Below, in pieces: positions 15,251-23,229 of a stretch of DNA of 64,000 nucleotides. The stretch comes from Mycobacterium malmoense. GTDB taxonomy: Bacteria; Actinomycetota; Actinomycetes; Mycobacteriales; Mycobacteriaceae. Within the stretch, counting starts at the first letter, position 1; each line of letters begins with the position of its first letter. The stretch is from contig NZ_CP080999.1 in assembly GCF_019645855.1 (NCBI RefSeq), forward strand, positions 1,302,001 to 1,366,000, written 5' to 3'. The translations under genes were made by a program, and so were the position numbers. Below the pieces are notes generated by a model. The model did not search any database, was not told the DNA's origin, and was given only the letters and a program-made list of their open reading frames with translations.

Positions 15251-16381
15251 TCAGAGTTGGACGGAGGGCCTGGCGTCGGTCGATTCGGCGAAGAGCTGGG
15301 AGACCATTTCCTCGGGCCATCCGGTGGCTGCGCTCACGTCAGCCACAGTGAGGTCGGTGACCGACAACGCTGCACTGAGCAGTGCCGGCGCTTCGACTGC
15401 AGTGACGGTGCCCGGCTCGTTCTTGCGCCAGCCCCGGACGTTCATAGTCCGCACCGCTTGGACATAGGTCGTCTCAGACATGATGCCCAGGCTCTTGGAT
15501 CGGTAGAGCAGTGCTGCCATCGACACGCCCCAGCGTTGTTTCAGCTGAAGGAGTCGCGGCCAGTCGACCTTAGATGGGAGCTCCTCGCGGATGCTCTCTG
15601 TCGGCATCAGGAATTCGGAGGCGAAGACGTCAGCCTGTCGTTCCAGGCTCTTTGACGCCAGCGCCTGACCAGGCTTGTGCATGACCATGTGACCAAGTTC
15701 GTGGCATGAGCTGAAGCGGTCGCGGTCGCGCTTGGCCTCTCGCTGCTGTTTAAGCACCAAGAACGTGCGGCGCTCCATCGGCACGCTGAACGCGGACACG
15801 TCTGCGGCGTCCATCGGGTAGCGAGCGCACACGATGCCTCGCTTCTCAAGGAGGCGAAGGACATCCTCGATCGGGCCTGCAGCGTGGGCTCCGAGTTCAG
15901 CTCGCACCCGTGCAGCGACCAAGGCGATGTCCTCGGGGCTCTCGGCATCATGACGCGGCACATCAAGCGTCGGCAGCTTCGCCTGCGTCTCCAAGAACGC
16001 CGTCACGTCGCGAAGCAGGTGCGCGACAGTGAGGACCTGCCGGCGTCGGGTTGCGGTTACCGAGCGCAGCGAACGGAAATGCCCGTAGCTGTCTACGAGC
16101 TCGTCGTCAGCCTGGTCGGCCACCGACAGCACCGTGCCGGTCGAGAAGAAGCTCGGTGAGAAGTTCAGCACGGAGGACAACCGCTCGATTGTCGCCGGGC
16201 TCGGTCTGTTCTGACCTAGTTCGAACTGCGAAAGCGCCGCGGCCGACATCTCGAGCCGTTTGCTCAAGTCGCTCTTGGTGTAGCCCCGCGCCTGCCTGGC
16301 CACCTGCAGCCGGTATGCGGAGAACAGCCGCGAAGCCTCGACCGCCTCGTCGGTCACGACCACGCTGGGCTCGTCAGGCAC
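15251..16381 (-). CDS. XRE-family regulator fused to ImmA/IrrE metalloprotease
   Basis: A 376-residue fusion of an N-terminal helix-turn-helix (about 20-77, with SDLSKRLEMSAAALSQFELG) to an ImmA/IrrE zincin domain with the motif HELGHMVMH near residue 225 and the third ligand region RQADVFASEFLMP. Such proteins sense stress, often DNA damage, and cleave or relieve a repressor to switch on mobile-element or defence genes. I start at the GTG at 16379-16381, which follows agaaggtgagg at a good distance. It is divergently transcribed from the ubiquitin-like cassette (start 16614), so it is a likely regulator of that cassette (inference from position). Confidence 0.82.
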   Translation of the reverse strand: MPDEPSVVVTDEAVEASRLFSAYRLQVARQARGYTKSDLSKRLEMSAAALSQFELGQNRPSPATIERLSSVLNFSPSFFSTGTVLSVADQADDELVDSYGHFRSLRSVTATRRRQVLTVAHLLRDVTAFLETQAKLPTLDVPRHDAESPEDIALVAARVRAELGAHAAGPIEDVLRLLEKRGIVCARYPMDAADVSAFSVPMERRTFLVLKQQREAKRDRDRFSSCHELGHMVMHKPGQALASKSLERQADVFASEFLMPTESIREELPSKVDWPRLLQLKQRWGVSMAALLYRSKSLGIMSETTYVQAVRTMNVRGWRKNEPGTVTAVEAPALLSAALSVTDLTVADVSAATGWPEEMVSQLFAESTDARPSVQL

Positions 16382-16539
16382 AACTCGCCTCACCTTCTTT
16401 GAATGCACACCTCGCCCAGGACGGCAAGGGAGTGGCGGACGGCTGAAAAAGAGTCTCCTGCTGGAACACGGCCCACTTTCCCACACGGGTGCGGCCCACC
16501 GGCGGATGCCGCACCGGACCACACTTGCGCAGATTTTTA

Positions 16540-16613
16540 AACCCTGACAAGATATTATTGCGTGTATCTAAAGTAGATCTGCGCCTAAGATTGTACAGAG
16601 CAAAGGAGATGTC
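16540..16613 (+). promoter_or_regulatory. AT-rich promoter/operator region of the ubiquitin-like cassette
   Basis: This stretch is far more AT-rich than its surroundings (for example agatattattg) and lies between the divergent XRE/ImmA gene and the Ubl gene. A small inverted repeat, ATCTA (16566-16570) and TAGAT (16574-16578), could bind the XRE domain. CTGACA followed by TATCTA is a possible, short-spaced promoter. A strong Shine-Dalgarno, aaaggag, precedes the ATG at 16614. Confidence 0.4.
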
Positions 16614-16913
16614 ATGAGTCTGACGCAAGACAACGAGATCGACAAGACCAAGGCCGGCAACAACGGGGCTAACCACCCCGGGAAGCCCGAGAAGAAGGTC
16701 ACCGTCATCGTCGACGACGACCAGGTTCTGGCTCCGAAGGACACGACTCCGCGCGAGGTGCTGGTACTGGCCGGCCTGGACCCGACCCAGCGTCAGCTGG
16801 TGAAGGTCCAGGGCAAACACCAGACGCCGTACCCCGACCCCGATGTCGAGCTCAAGGTCCACGAGGGTGAGCAGTTCATCACTGTCTCGACCGGCGGCAC
16901 GCCCGTCAGCTGA
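16614..16913 (+). CDS. bacterial ubiquitin-like protein (multiubiquitin-domain family) with Gly-Gly plus 4-residue tail
   Basis: A 99-residue protein with a charged, disordered N terminus (1-28) and one beta-grasp-like domain (about 28-95) of the multiubiquitin-domain type: KKVTVIVDDDQVL, TPREVLVLAGLDP, then KVHEGEQFITVS. The end reads STGG-TPVS with Gly94-Gly95, so four residues must be removed to expose a conjugatable Gly-Gly. A JAMM peptidase that could do this is encoded in the same cassette. Followed after 10 bases by the E2-like gene. The likely role is to be the modifier in a bacterial ubiquitin-like conjugation pathway, perhaps antiphage; no target is known. Only one Ubl repeat is present. 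Confidence 0.72.
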   Translation: MSLTQDNEIDKTKAGNNGANHPGKPEKKVTVIVDDDQVLAPKDTTPREVLVLAGLDPTQRQLVKVQGKHQTPYPDPDVELKVHEGEQFITVSTGGTPVS

Positions 16914-16923
16914 GGCGGATGTC

Positions 16924-17286
16924 ATGGGACACGAGCAGCTCATCGCAGACCTTCGGGCAGCCGGGTGCGACCCGACCGTGATGAACGCCAACGGCGTGGA
17001 GTTCGTCGTCTTCGGGTACGTGGTCCCGGTCGGAGCCCACGCAGGTGAAGAGGTCCAGGTCGGCCTCCAGGCGCCAGACTGGCCGATCAACCCGCCCAGT
17101 GGCCCGCATATCACGCCGCGGATCCACCACCCAGGAGATAACGCCCACCACGCAAGCCCGCTCGGCGACAACTCCATCTACTGGTCGCGTCCGCACCCCC
17201 GGTGGGCGGAAGGCTCCAGGACGCTCGAGGAGTACCTCGCCCACCTGCGCGGACTCTTCGCACAGTTCGTGGATGCGGCCGCATGA
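16924..17286 (+). CDS. E2/UBC-like protein (prokaryotic E2 family E type)
   Basis: A 120-residue protein resembling the prokaryotic E2 family found beside bacterial Ubl genes. The core reads NPPSGPHITPRIHHPGDNAH and is followed by SIYWSRPHPRW and a C-terminal helix (TLEEYLAHLRGLF). The only cysteine is C15, far from where a UBC catalytic cysteine would lie, so thioester chemistry through a standard site is not obvious; the His-rich core is conserved-looking instead. It lies ten bases after the Ubl gene and ends in TGA at 17284-17286, exactly at the left side of the IS110 element. Confidence 0.65.
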   Translation: MGHEQLIADLRAAGCDPTVMNANGVEFVVFGYVVPVGAHAGEEVQVGLQAPDWPINPPSGPHITPRIHHPGDNAHHASPLGDNSIYWSRPHPRWAEGSRTLEEYLAHLRGLFAQFVDAAA

Positions 17287-17297
17287 GAAGCCCTATG

Positions 17298-18242
17298 TCA
17301 AGCCGCCTCGTTTTGGGTGAGGATTCGTTGGAGTGCGCGGTGTTTGTCGGGGGCGTAGGCGAGGTTGTCTTGCCAGCAGTGCCAGATGATGTGCAGCCAG
17401 GCGCGGGCGAGGATGCGTACGGCGTGGGGGTGGTCGTGCCCGCGGGTTCGGGCTCTGTCGTAGAGGTCGGCGGCCCAGGGGTTGACCAGGGTGATGTGGG
17501 CCTGGGTGCTGCCGTGGGAACCGGTTGCGCCGGGGGCAGCGTCAAGGATGCGGTGGTGCAGCACGGCGGGGTCGACCTTGCCGGAGTAGCCCTGCTTGGC
17601 GAGCCAGTCGCCGAGCCGTTTGGGGGTCAGCCAGTCGATCTTGTCCTGGGTGTCGAACCGGGTCAGGAACGCCAGGCTGATCGCGGAGTCGATGTCTTTG
17701 AACAATCCCACGGCGGCAGGCAGCACGTTGCGCAGGTGCGCGCGCAGCTGATTGGCAACGGCCACACGGTGATTGACCAAGTCCTTGCGGGCGCGGCAGG
17801 CGCGCCGCAGGGCGACGGTGGCGTCGGTGTCGGGGATCAGCGCCCGCAGCCGGGCGCGGTCGGTGCGCAAGGTGTCGGCGAGCACGAAGGCGTCGAACCG
17901 GTCGTCCTTGTTGCCGGCCGAGCCGTAGCGGCCGCGCAGGTTCTTGACCTGATTCGGCGAGATCACCACCACGGCCAGACCGGCGAGCAGCAGGGCGTCG
18001 ACGACTGGCCCGTCGGGACGTTCGATGGCGACCTCACCCACTCCATGGCGGCGCAGGAAAGCGATGAGATCCCGCAGTCCGGGCGCGCTATGGGGCATCG
18101 TGACCCGGTCGAGTTCGCGGCCCCGGTCATCGACGACGCTGACCGCATGGTCGTCGCGGGCCCAGTCCAGACCGGCGGTCACACCGCCCGGCGGCTCCTG
18201 CGGCAGGGTGGTATCGGTCGGGGTATTGCTGGCTGACTTCAC
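17298..18242 (-). CDS. IS110-family transposase, probably internally deleted
   Basis: A DEDD-type transposase. The RuvC-like N-terminal domain is intact: GLDWARDDH (first D), EVAIERPDGPVVD (E) and GNKDDRFDAFVLAD (the two D). The C-terminal part is only partial. After DPAVLHHRILDAAPGATGSH the sequence jumps to NPWAADLYDRARTRGHDHPH, whereas family members (about 400 residues) have some 90-100 residues between, which hold the conserved Tnp20 region with the nucleophilic serine. At 314 residues this looks like an in-frame deletion, so the element is probably unable to move by itself. Confidence 0.8.
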   Translation of the reverse strand: MKSASNTPTDTTLPQEPPGGVTAGLDWARDDHAVSVVDDRGRELDRVTMPHSAPGLRDLIAFLRRHGVGEVAIERPDGPVVDALLLAGLAVVVISPNQVKNLRGRYGSAGNKDDRFDAFVLADTLRTDRARLRALIPDTDATVALRRACRARKDLVNHRVAVANQLRAHLRNVLPAAVGLFKDIDSAISLAFLTRFDTQDKIDWLTPKRLGDWLAKQGYSGKVDPAVLHHRILDAAPGATGSHGSTQAHITLVNPWAADLYDRARTRGHDHPHAVRILARAWLHIIWHCWQDNLAYAPDKHRALQRILTQNEAA

Positions 18243-18497
18243 GTCAGCCTCCTCGCTGCTAGACCCAGTGGGGAGGCACCCATCTGTGGTGCCGCTGGTG
18301 CCGGGACGTGGTTGCCGGTCCGCTCACTGATCGGCGCTCGCAGCCAGACGCGGCGTTGGCGCTCAGCCCTATCGACGGTCGACACGCCCCGGGCAACCAC
18401 CAGGGCCTGCAGATCTCATGCTGGACATCAACCGCGTCAAGCGAGCAGGGCAGTGACCTGGTGGCACCTCGGGTGCATCAACGCTTCATCCAGAAGC
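18243..18497 (-). ncRNA. candidate IS110 bridge-RNA region
   Basis: In IS110-group elements the noncoding end upstream of the transposase encodes a structured bridge RNA that guides target and donor recognition. Here that end is 255 bases, GC-rich, and lacks a convincing ORF. I have not folded it. Presence of the RNA is inferred from element architecture only. Confidence 0.3.
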
Positions 18498-18520
18498 GAT
18501 GACCTCAGGAAGGTAGTCCA

Positions 18521-20254
18521 GTGAGCACCGCGGCCACCATCACCGTCTCCTCCCTCCGAGCGCGGGCAGGGGAGGCGGTGCCCCGTCGTGGCCCGCATCC
18601 TGCATATCCGCTACGGCGGCTGCTCACCAGCGTGCGCAGGTTCTGGATCCGGATCCTCGGCGGGGGAGATGTTCAGGTCACCTCGTCCGAGGTGGCAGAC
18701 GCCGGGATGTGCGCTGGCGCGGCGACGTTCAGCGTGGCGATGACCAGCGACAGCGATGACGCTCTCGCTGCGCATCTCCTACGCACGGATGGTCAGGAGG
18801 ACCTGATCTTCGCGCTCTACCAGCCGTCAACCGGCATGACTCGCACGACCGCCATCCTGGTGGACCTCGTGTACCCGCAAGATGGGGAGCGGCACCTGCA
18901 CGGCAACGCATCGTTCTTGGGGGACTACTTCCTACGCGCAGCCGGGCTGGCGGCTGAGCGTGATCTAGGGCTCGCGTTCCTCCACAGCCACCCCGGCTGC
19001 AAGGGATGGCAAGGGATGTCCCGAGATGACTACGCCGCCGAGTCCGGTCACGCCGGCGCGACCCAACTGATCACCGGTCTGCCCTTGGTCGGCCTCACCC
19101 TCGCCGGCCACGACCGCACCTACTCCGCTCGGCGCTGGTACCGCCCTTTCTCCGGATCCGAGCGTCCAGCAGCCGCTGCCCAGACGGCGTGGGTCGACGA
19201 GCAGGCGACCACGGTCAGAGTCGTCGGCGAGCAGATCAAGGCCAGCTACAACGACTCCCTCGTCCCGGTGCCGGCGCCGACCCGTCGCTCCCAGCGGACC
19301 GTCCAGTCGTGGGGCAAGCGCGCCCACGACGACCTCATCCGGCTGCGTATCGGTGTCATCGGAGGCGGCTCGGTCGCCCAGCTGGTCGCAGAGTCGCTGG
19401 TGCGTACCGGCTTCATCCACGTCGACATCTTCGACTTCGATCTCGTCGAGGAACACAACCTCGACCGCCTTCTGCACGCAACCGAGGCCGACATCGGCAA
19501 GTCCAAGGTCGGCGTGCTCGTCGACCTGCTCCGCACGCACACCGTCACCCCAGACGCCGTCGTACACGGCTTCGATGACTCCGTGATTGAGCAGCAAGGG
19601 TGGCTGCGCGCGCTCGATTGCGACGTCCTGTTCTCCTGCGTCGATCGCCCGTGGCCCCGGTTCGCACTGAACGTGGCCGCCTACGCCCACCTCATCCCGG
19701 TCGTCGACGGCGGGGTCGCCGTCGACGTACGAGCCGGCGACCAGGGCATGGCTACCGCGGCGGCGCCGTTCCGGCTGATCGGCGCCGAGTGGCGCGCCCA
19801 CCTGGTAGGCCCGAACCGCGAGTGCATGGAGTGCCTGGGCCAGTACGATCCGGGCGAGGTCGGGATGGAGCGGGCTGGGTTGCTCGACGACCCGACCTAC
19901 ATCGCATCGCTGCCCGCCCACCACCACCTGCGCCGGGGTGAGAACGTCTTCGTCTTTTCGATGGCCTGCGCTGCCGCGGAGGTACTCGAGCTACTCCGCG
20001 CGGTCCTCGGGCCCTCGAAGATCCACGACGTCGGCGCAACGTTGACCCACTGGACAACGGCCACTACCGAGCGCGACGTCGACGGCTGCCGGGCCGGCTG
20101 CCCGTTCCCGACCCAGCTCCAAGGTCGCGGTGACGCCGCTGGCGTCGACGTCACCGGCCGGCATCGCGCGGCAGCAGCCGCTCGCGCCGCTGCCCGACCG
20201 ATCGAGTCGATGGACGTATACGGCGCGTGCGACGGCAAGTCAAGCACCCACTAA
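18521..20254 (+). CDS. JAMM deubiquitinase-like/E1 (ThiF) fusion protein of the Ubl cassette
   Basis: A 577-residue fusion. The JAMM/JAB domain (about 60-205) has H155-S-H157-P and S167...D170 in HSHPGCKGWQGMSRDD, the zinc metallopeptidase signature. The E1/ThiF domain (about 270-520) has the nucleotide loop IGGGSVAQ (280-287), FDFDLVEEHNLDR (305-317), SCVDRPWPRF (372-381), and zinc-type CxxC at C435/C438 with a second Cys pair near 520 (GCRAGC). It could both mature the Ubl (removing TPVS) and activate it. The GTG start at 18521 has aggaaggt upstream. The cassette order Ubl, E2, JAMM-E1 is that of bacterial ubiquitination-like operons, here split by IS110. Confidence 0.8.
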   Translation: MSTAATITVSSLRARAGEAVPRRGPHPAYPLRRLLTSVRRFWIRILGGGDVQVTSSEVADAGMCAGAATFSVAMTSDSDDALAAHLLRTDGQEDLIFALYQPSTGMTRTTAILVDLVYPQDGERHLHGNASFLGDYFLRAAGLAAERDLGLAFLHSHPGCKGWQGMSRDDYAAESGHAGATQLITGLPLVGLTLAGHDRTYSARRWYRPFSGSERPAAAAQTAWVDEQATTVRVVGEQIKASYNDSLVPVPAPTRRSQRTVQSWGKRAHDDLIRLRIGVIGGGSVAQLVAESLVRTGFIHVDIFDFDLVEEHNLDRLLHATEADIGKSKVGVLVDLLRTHTVTPDAVVHGFDDSVIEQQGWLRALDCDVLFSCVDRPWPRFALNVAAYAHLIPVVDGGVAVDVRAGDQGMATAAAPFRLIGAEWRAHLVGPNRECMECLGQYDPGEVGMERAGLLDDPTYIASLPAHHHLRRGENVFVFSMACAAAEVLELLRAVLGPSKIHDVGATLTHWTTATTERDVDGCRAGCPFPTQLQGRGDAAGVDVTGRHRAAAAARAAARPIESMDVYGACDGKSSTH

Positions 20255-20300
20255 ATGACGGGCGCTCTAGGCGTGTCAAACGGTAGATGTAGGGGTCGAC

Positions 20301-21413
20301 ATGGATGATGGGATCATGAGCCAGGTATCGGTCGACGTACCCCCAGTAGGGTTCGTTGCGTCCGAGAAGAGCCTGTGCAACGAGCTCGAGGTCTCCGCGG
20401 AGCACTGCAACCGAACCGGGCAGACCCTTGTCGTCAGTGACGACCGGGCGCTGCCACTGGCCCTCGACCTGGTCCGCCGGATGCCGCGCCTGCGTGTCCG
20501 CGCGGACCCCGGCGCATGGCGGCACGGCGACGCGACCGCGGACAAACCCCTCGCAGACGTCGACAACCTTTTCGGGATCGCCGGATGGTGTGAGCAGTAT
20601 TTCCCGGTCGGCGGACCCGTCGACGGTTACACCCCGTCGAAGTTCCTTCGCGCCTCCGACCGTCCGGCTCGGCAGGCGCTGCTGGAGCAAACTGCGGACC
20701 TGCCGCCGAACATCATCACACGGCTTGCGATCGAGGCCGCGGTGCTCGAGGCTGCCCGCCGTGACGACTTCCTCGACGACCTGTCGGCGCACCAGGGAAG
20801 GAAGTTCTCGTTCATCTTCGCCGACAAGAAGGATCCGATCGCGGAGTACCAGCGCATCGAAGGTCTGCGTCAGGTCCTGGGCGAGCATCCTGGCAGTGAG
20901 GTCGATCACGTCGACCCTCTCATGGCCGCCGACGCGCTCGCCAGCGGCGCGAGCTGGGCCGGGGTCGGGGCATCCAGCGCACGACGGATGCCCCGACGGC
21001 CCGGTGACAAAGGCGGCGGGCCGAACTCTGTGGGCTACCTGCCCGGCCTGTTCCTCGAGGAGCTCCTCGAGCTGCGCAGCCCGATGATTTACGCCGACTG
21101 GTACGCCAACTCGCGCTCCCCGCGCTGCGCAACCTGCGCCCGTCCGCTGGATGTCTTCGACACGACCTCCGCCGACAAGGCCGTGATCATTGGCCACAAC
21201 CTTCACCAGACCACAGCGCACATCGCCAGCCTGGTTGCATATGCCCCCGAGGCGCGGGCGGCCTACCTGCGCGAAGTCCGGCTCGAGGCGCACGCCCGCC
21301 ACATGCAACTCAACCCGCTGGGCGACATGGTCCTCAACCGTGGCCTGCACAAGTTCCTCGAGCTCGACGACCCCCAGATGCGGTCTATGAGCCGAGCCGG
21401 CGCCTGGAAGTAG
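20301..21413 (+). CDS. tRNA-guanine transglycosylase-like protein of the Ubl cassette (function uncertain)
   Basis: A 370-residue protein, on the same strand and 46 bases after the JAMM-E1 gene. It has no strong family match that I recognise, but the C-terminal part contains CATCARPL and, about 24 residues on, HNLHQT. This resembles the zinc ligands and HNL(H) helix of TGT-family enzymes, and the earlier ADPGAWRHGD and FIFADKKDPIAEY would suit a TIM barrel. A base-exchange role on a nucleic acid is therefore possible, not shown. ATG at 20301 has agggg upstream; 20316 is an alternative. It looks intact. Confidence 0.5.
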   Translation: MDDGIMSQVSVDVPPVGFVASEKSLCNELEVSAEHCNRTGQTLVVSDDRALPLALDLVRRMPRLRVRADPGAWRHGDATADKPLADVDNLFGIAGWCEQYFPVGGPVDGYTPSKFLRASDRPARQALLEQTADLPPNIITRLAIEAAVLEAARRDDFLDDLSAHQGRKFSFIFADKKDPIAEYQRIEGLRQVLGEHPGSEVDHVDPLMAADALASGASWAGVGASSARRMPRRPGDKGGGPNSVGYLPGLFLEELLELRSPMIYADWYANSRSPRCATCARPLDVFDTTSADKAVIIGHNLHQTTAHIASLVAYAPEARAAYLREVRLEAHARHMQLNPLGDMVLNRGLHKFLELDDPQMRSMSRAGAWK

Positions 21414-21537
21414 GAGCCCGAGGCCGCCTTGTGCCTTGGTCGATGTCTACGCCTCCAAAGGTCGAAGACGGTCTTCCCAGCTTTCAGCTGAGTGTCATCC
21501 TGCTGGTCGGCCTGAGTGCTCGGCGCCGGTGGTCACC

Positions 21538-22233
21538 TCAGCAGCAATAGCAGCGTGCTGAAGCTCGGCCCAGCGTGTGGTCGTGCGAAAGCGTGCGTGC
21601 TTCTGTTGCAGCCTTGTAAGCGTTCTCGGCGAACCGCCAGCCGGCGGCTTTGAAGTACCTGGGGATAAATGGCTCGGGCGCGAGGAGCTCCTCGAAGCTG
21701 CCCGCCTCCCTCTCGACCCAGATGCCAACTCCAACGACCTGCGCCTCCAGAACGGCCGCAGCTCTCGGGGGAGATTTCAGTGCGACGATCCGTTGTGTGA
21801 ACGCCGAGAACGCTGCGGCACGCAGCAGCGATGTGCGCCAACGCGTCCCGCGTACTACCGCGGCGACGACCGTCGTCGGAACCTGTAGTCGTCGGGTGAC
21901 CGTGGTGTCGGTGAATTCGACACATCCGTGCGGCGCTGTCCTGAGCATCCGTACTTCATGCTCAGTCAGGTCCTCGACGTCGATTGGGCATCCCAGGGGC
22001 AGGCCCAAGAGCACGTCGAGCATCGCGAGCGAGGGGACCGACTCTAGGGATTCGTCTCCGCGCCGCTTGGCCTCATGGGTGTCGAGCGCCATCACCGCGT
22101 CGGCTCGCGTACCGGATGCTAGGGCTCCGCCAGGGACAAGATGCAGCCCGCCAACGCCCACATGCGTGGGTGTAACTGGGTCACGCCACCAGATCGGGTG
22201 GTCGGCAAGGGGAAGACCGGTCACATCACACAT
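21538..22233 (-). CDS. hypothetical protein (231 aa)
   Basis: I do not recognise this protein. I take the ATG at 22231-22233 (MCDVTGLPLADHPIWW), because translation upstream of it becomes low-complexity and runs through the intergenic operator. It has an Ile/Leu/Val-rich middle (LAMLDVLLGLPLGCPIDVEDL) and a basic second half, with no signal peptide. The C terminus ends Cys-Tyr-Cys-Cys. It is divergent from the HTH-like gene at 22278 and convergent with the Ubl cassette, so it could be an accessory of either. Confidence 0.5.
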   Translation of the reverse strand: MCDVTGLPLADHPIWWRDPVTPTHVGVGGLHLVPGGALASGTRADAVMALDTHEAKRRGDESLESVPSLAMLDVLLGLPLGCPIDVEDLTEHEVRMLRTAPHGCVEFTDTTVTRRLQVPTTVVAAVVRGTRWRTSLLRAAAFSAFTQRIVALKSPPRAAAVLEAQVVGVGIWVEREAGSFEELLAPEPFIPRYFKAAGWRFAENAYKAATEARTLSHDHTLGRASARCYCC

Positions 22234-22245
22234 ACTCACACATTT

Positions 22246-22257
22246 GCACAACTGTGC
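22246..22257. promoter_or_regulatory. small palindrome between divergent genes
   Basis: GCACA (22246-22250) and TGTGC (22253-22257) form an inverted repeat with a two-base spacer in the 44-base gap between two divergent genes. The rightward gene encodes an HTH-like protein, so an autoregulatory operator is plausible. Confidence 0.35.
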
Positions 22258-22277
22258 GATATTTCTTGGAACGTGTC

Positions 22278-22823
22278 GTGAAACTGTGCGAGCCTTGGTC
22301 GGTGAACGATCTGGTCCCAGACCGGCTCGACGAACTATTGACCCGCTCGGCGATGGCGAAGCAGTCCGGGGTCGCGTCGACAACGCTGGCGAACTGGGCC
22401 GCGCGCGAGCAAGCGCCGCTTGCGACAGTCCAGGCGCCCAGCGGTGATGCAATGTACACCTGGCGTCACCTCCTCGGATTCTGCAGGGCCAACCCGAAAC
22501 TTCATGCCACCCGTCAGGTGCTCGAGCAGTACCGCGAGCGTTTCGCTACCGACCCTTTGAGTCATCCGCCTGAACAGTCCACAAGTATCGAGGCGGCTGC
22601 CGGGGCCGGGAGCCAGGTGGCCACTGTCGGTCCTTCTTCCGGCGATGGCGCGACACTACGCTCTGCGCTTCAAGACCTGAAGACCCAAGTCGATGAGCAC
22701 TCGGCAGTGGTCGCCGCAGCGGTCAAGCTGGCCGATCATGCCGCAGGTGTCCAGCAGACCCTTGTCGCGAGCGTGGCGCTCCTCGAGGCCGCGGTCGCAG
22801 CGTTGCCTGGCAATGGCAGCTGA
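22278..22823 (+). CDS. putative HTH DNA-binding protein with C-terminal coiled coil
   Basis: A 181-residue protein (from the GTG at 22278; a GTG at 22254 would add eight residues). Residues about 20-75 look like a MerR/KfrA-style helix-turn-helix (AMAKQSGVASTTLANWAARE followed by Tyr-Thr-Trp-Arg-His). A Ser/Gly/Ala linker and a helical, heptad-like C terminus (LQDLKTQVDEHSAVVAAAVK) follow. A DNA-binding regulator or partition-like KfrA-type factor is possible. GGA at 22268-22270 is the only ribosome-site hint. Unrecognised otherwise. Confidence 0.5.
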   Translation: MKLCEPWSVNDLVPDRLDELLTRSAMAKQSGVASTTLANWAAREQAPLATVQAPSGDAMYTWRHLLGFCRANPKLHATRQVLEQYRERFATDPLSHPPEQSTSIEAAAGAGSQVATVGPSSGDGATLRSALQDLKTQVDEHSAVVAAAVKLADHAAGVQQTLVASVALLEAAVAALPGNGS

Positions 22824-22879
22824 CCGGAGGAACTGCCGATGGCCTCATCGTCGCCTTCAGGGAATGAGCTTTATTTGTG

Positions 22880-22915
22880 CCGGAGAGTCGTGGGTTACAA
22901 CCCTTGGCTCTCCGG
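22880..22915 (+). other. nested inverted repeat after the HTH-like gene
   Basis: CCGGAGAG (22880-22887) pairs with CTCTCCGG (22908-22915), and inside it GGGTT (22892-22896) pairs with AACCC (22899-22903). The transcript would fold into a two-tier hairpin directly upstream of a strong terminator. It may be a regulatory RNA, a first terminator or a recombination site. Confidence 0.5.
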
Positions 22916-22922
22916 TACCACT

Positions 22923-22959
22923 CGCCCTTGCTTGATGGGAACGTCAGCAAGGGCGTTTT
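22923..22959 (+). terminator. strong intrinsic terminator
   Basis: CGCCCTTGCT (22923-22932) and AGCAAGGGCG (22946-22955) form a perfect 10-bp stem with a 13-base loop, followed by tttt. It closes the rightward gene and faces the leftward small HTH gene that ends at 22968. Confidence 0.85.
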
Positions 22960-22967
22960 CATTTGGC

Positions 22968-23201
22968 TTAATACTTCCGTCCCTGCGGCCGCACCATCAC
23001 CCCGGCAGCCTTCAGTATCTTCAGGACGGTCGTCCGACCGAGTGCGAACTCTTCAGCAACTTGCCGACTGGTCTGCCCTGACTCATAGGCCGTAACTACA
23101 ACATCCCGCAGTTGGGCTGTGACCCGTCGGCGCCTTCGGGGTGGGGAAACGTATCGTGACGTCCCATTTGTCACAGAAACATCGTCTTGCACACTGGTCA
23201 A
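22968..23201 (-). CDS. small recombinase-type helix-turn-helix protein
   Basis: A 77-residue protein ending in a Hin/resolvase-like HTH: SGQTSRQVAEEFALGRTTV and LKILKAAGV, preceded by an Arg-rich arm (PPRRRRRVTAQLRD). There is no catalytic domain, so it is either a free-standing regulator, an excisionase-like factor, or the tail of a lost serine recombinase. The start is uncertain (TTG at 23201, GTGs at 23192 and 23174). It lies at the right end of the left element, next to the internal att-like repeat. Confidence 0.55.
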   Translation of the reverse strand: MTSVQDDVSVTNGTSRYVSPPRRRRRVTAQLRDVVVTAYESGQTSRQVAEEFALGRTTVLKILKAAGVMVRPQGRKY

Positions 23202-23229
23202 CTTTATGTTCGGAATAAACTGACTCAGG

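Larger units (their letters stand above)
17287..18497 (-). mobile_element. IS110-family insertion sequence (approximate ends), deletion derivative
   Basis: The element sits between the stop of the E2-like gene and the ribosome site of the JAMM-E1 gene, on the opposite strand to both. No terminal inverted repeats or target duplication are evident, as is normal for IS110. The ends are inferred from where the cassette's spacing resumes, so they may be off by some tens of bases. It carries one transposase gene and a 255-base noncoding segment upstream of it. Confidence 0.7.
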
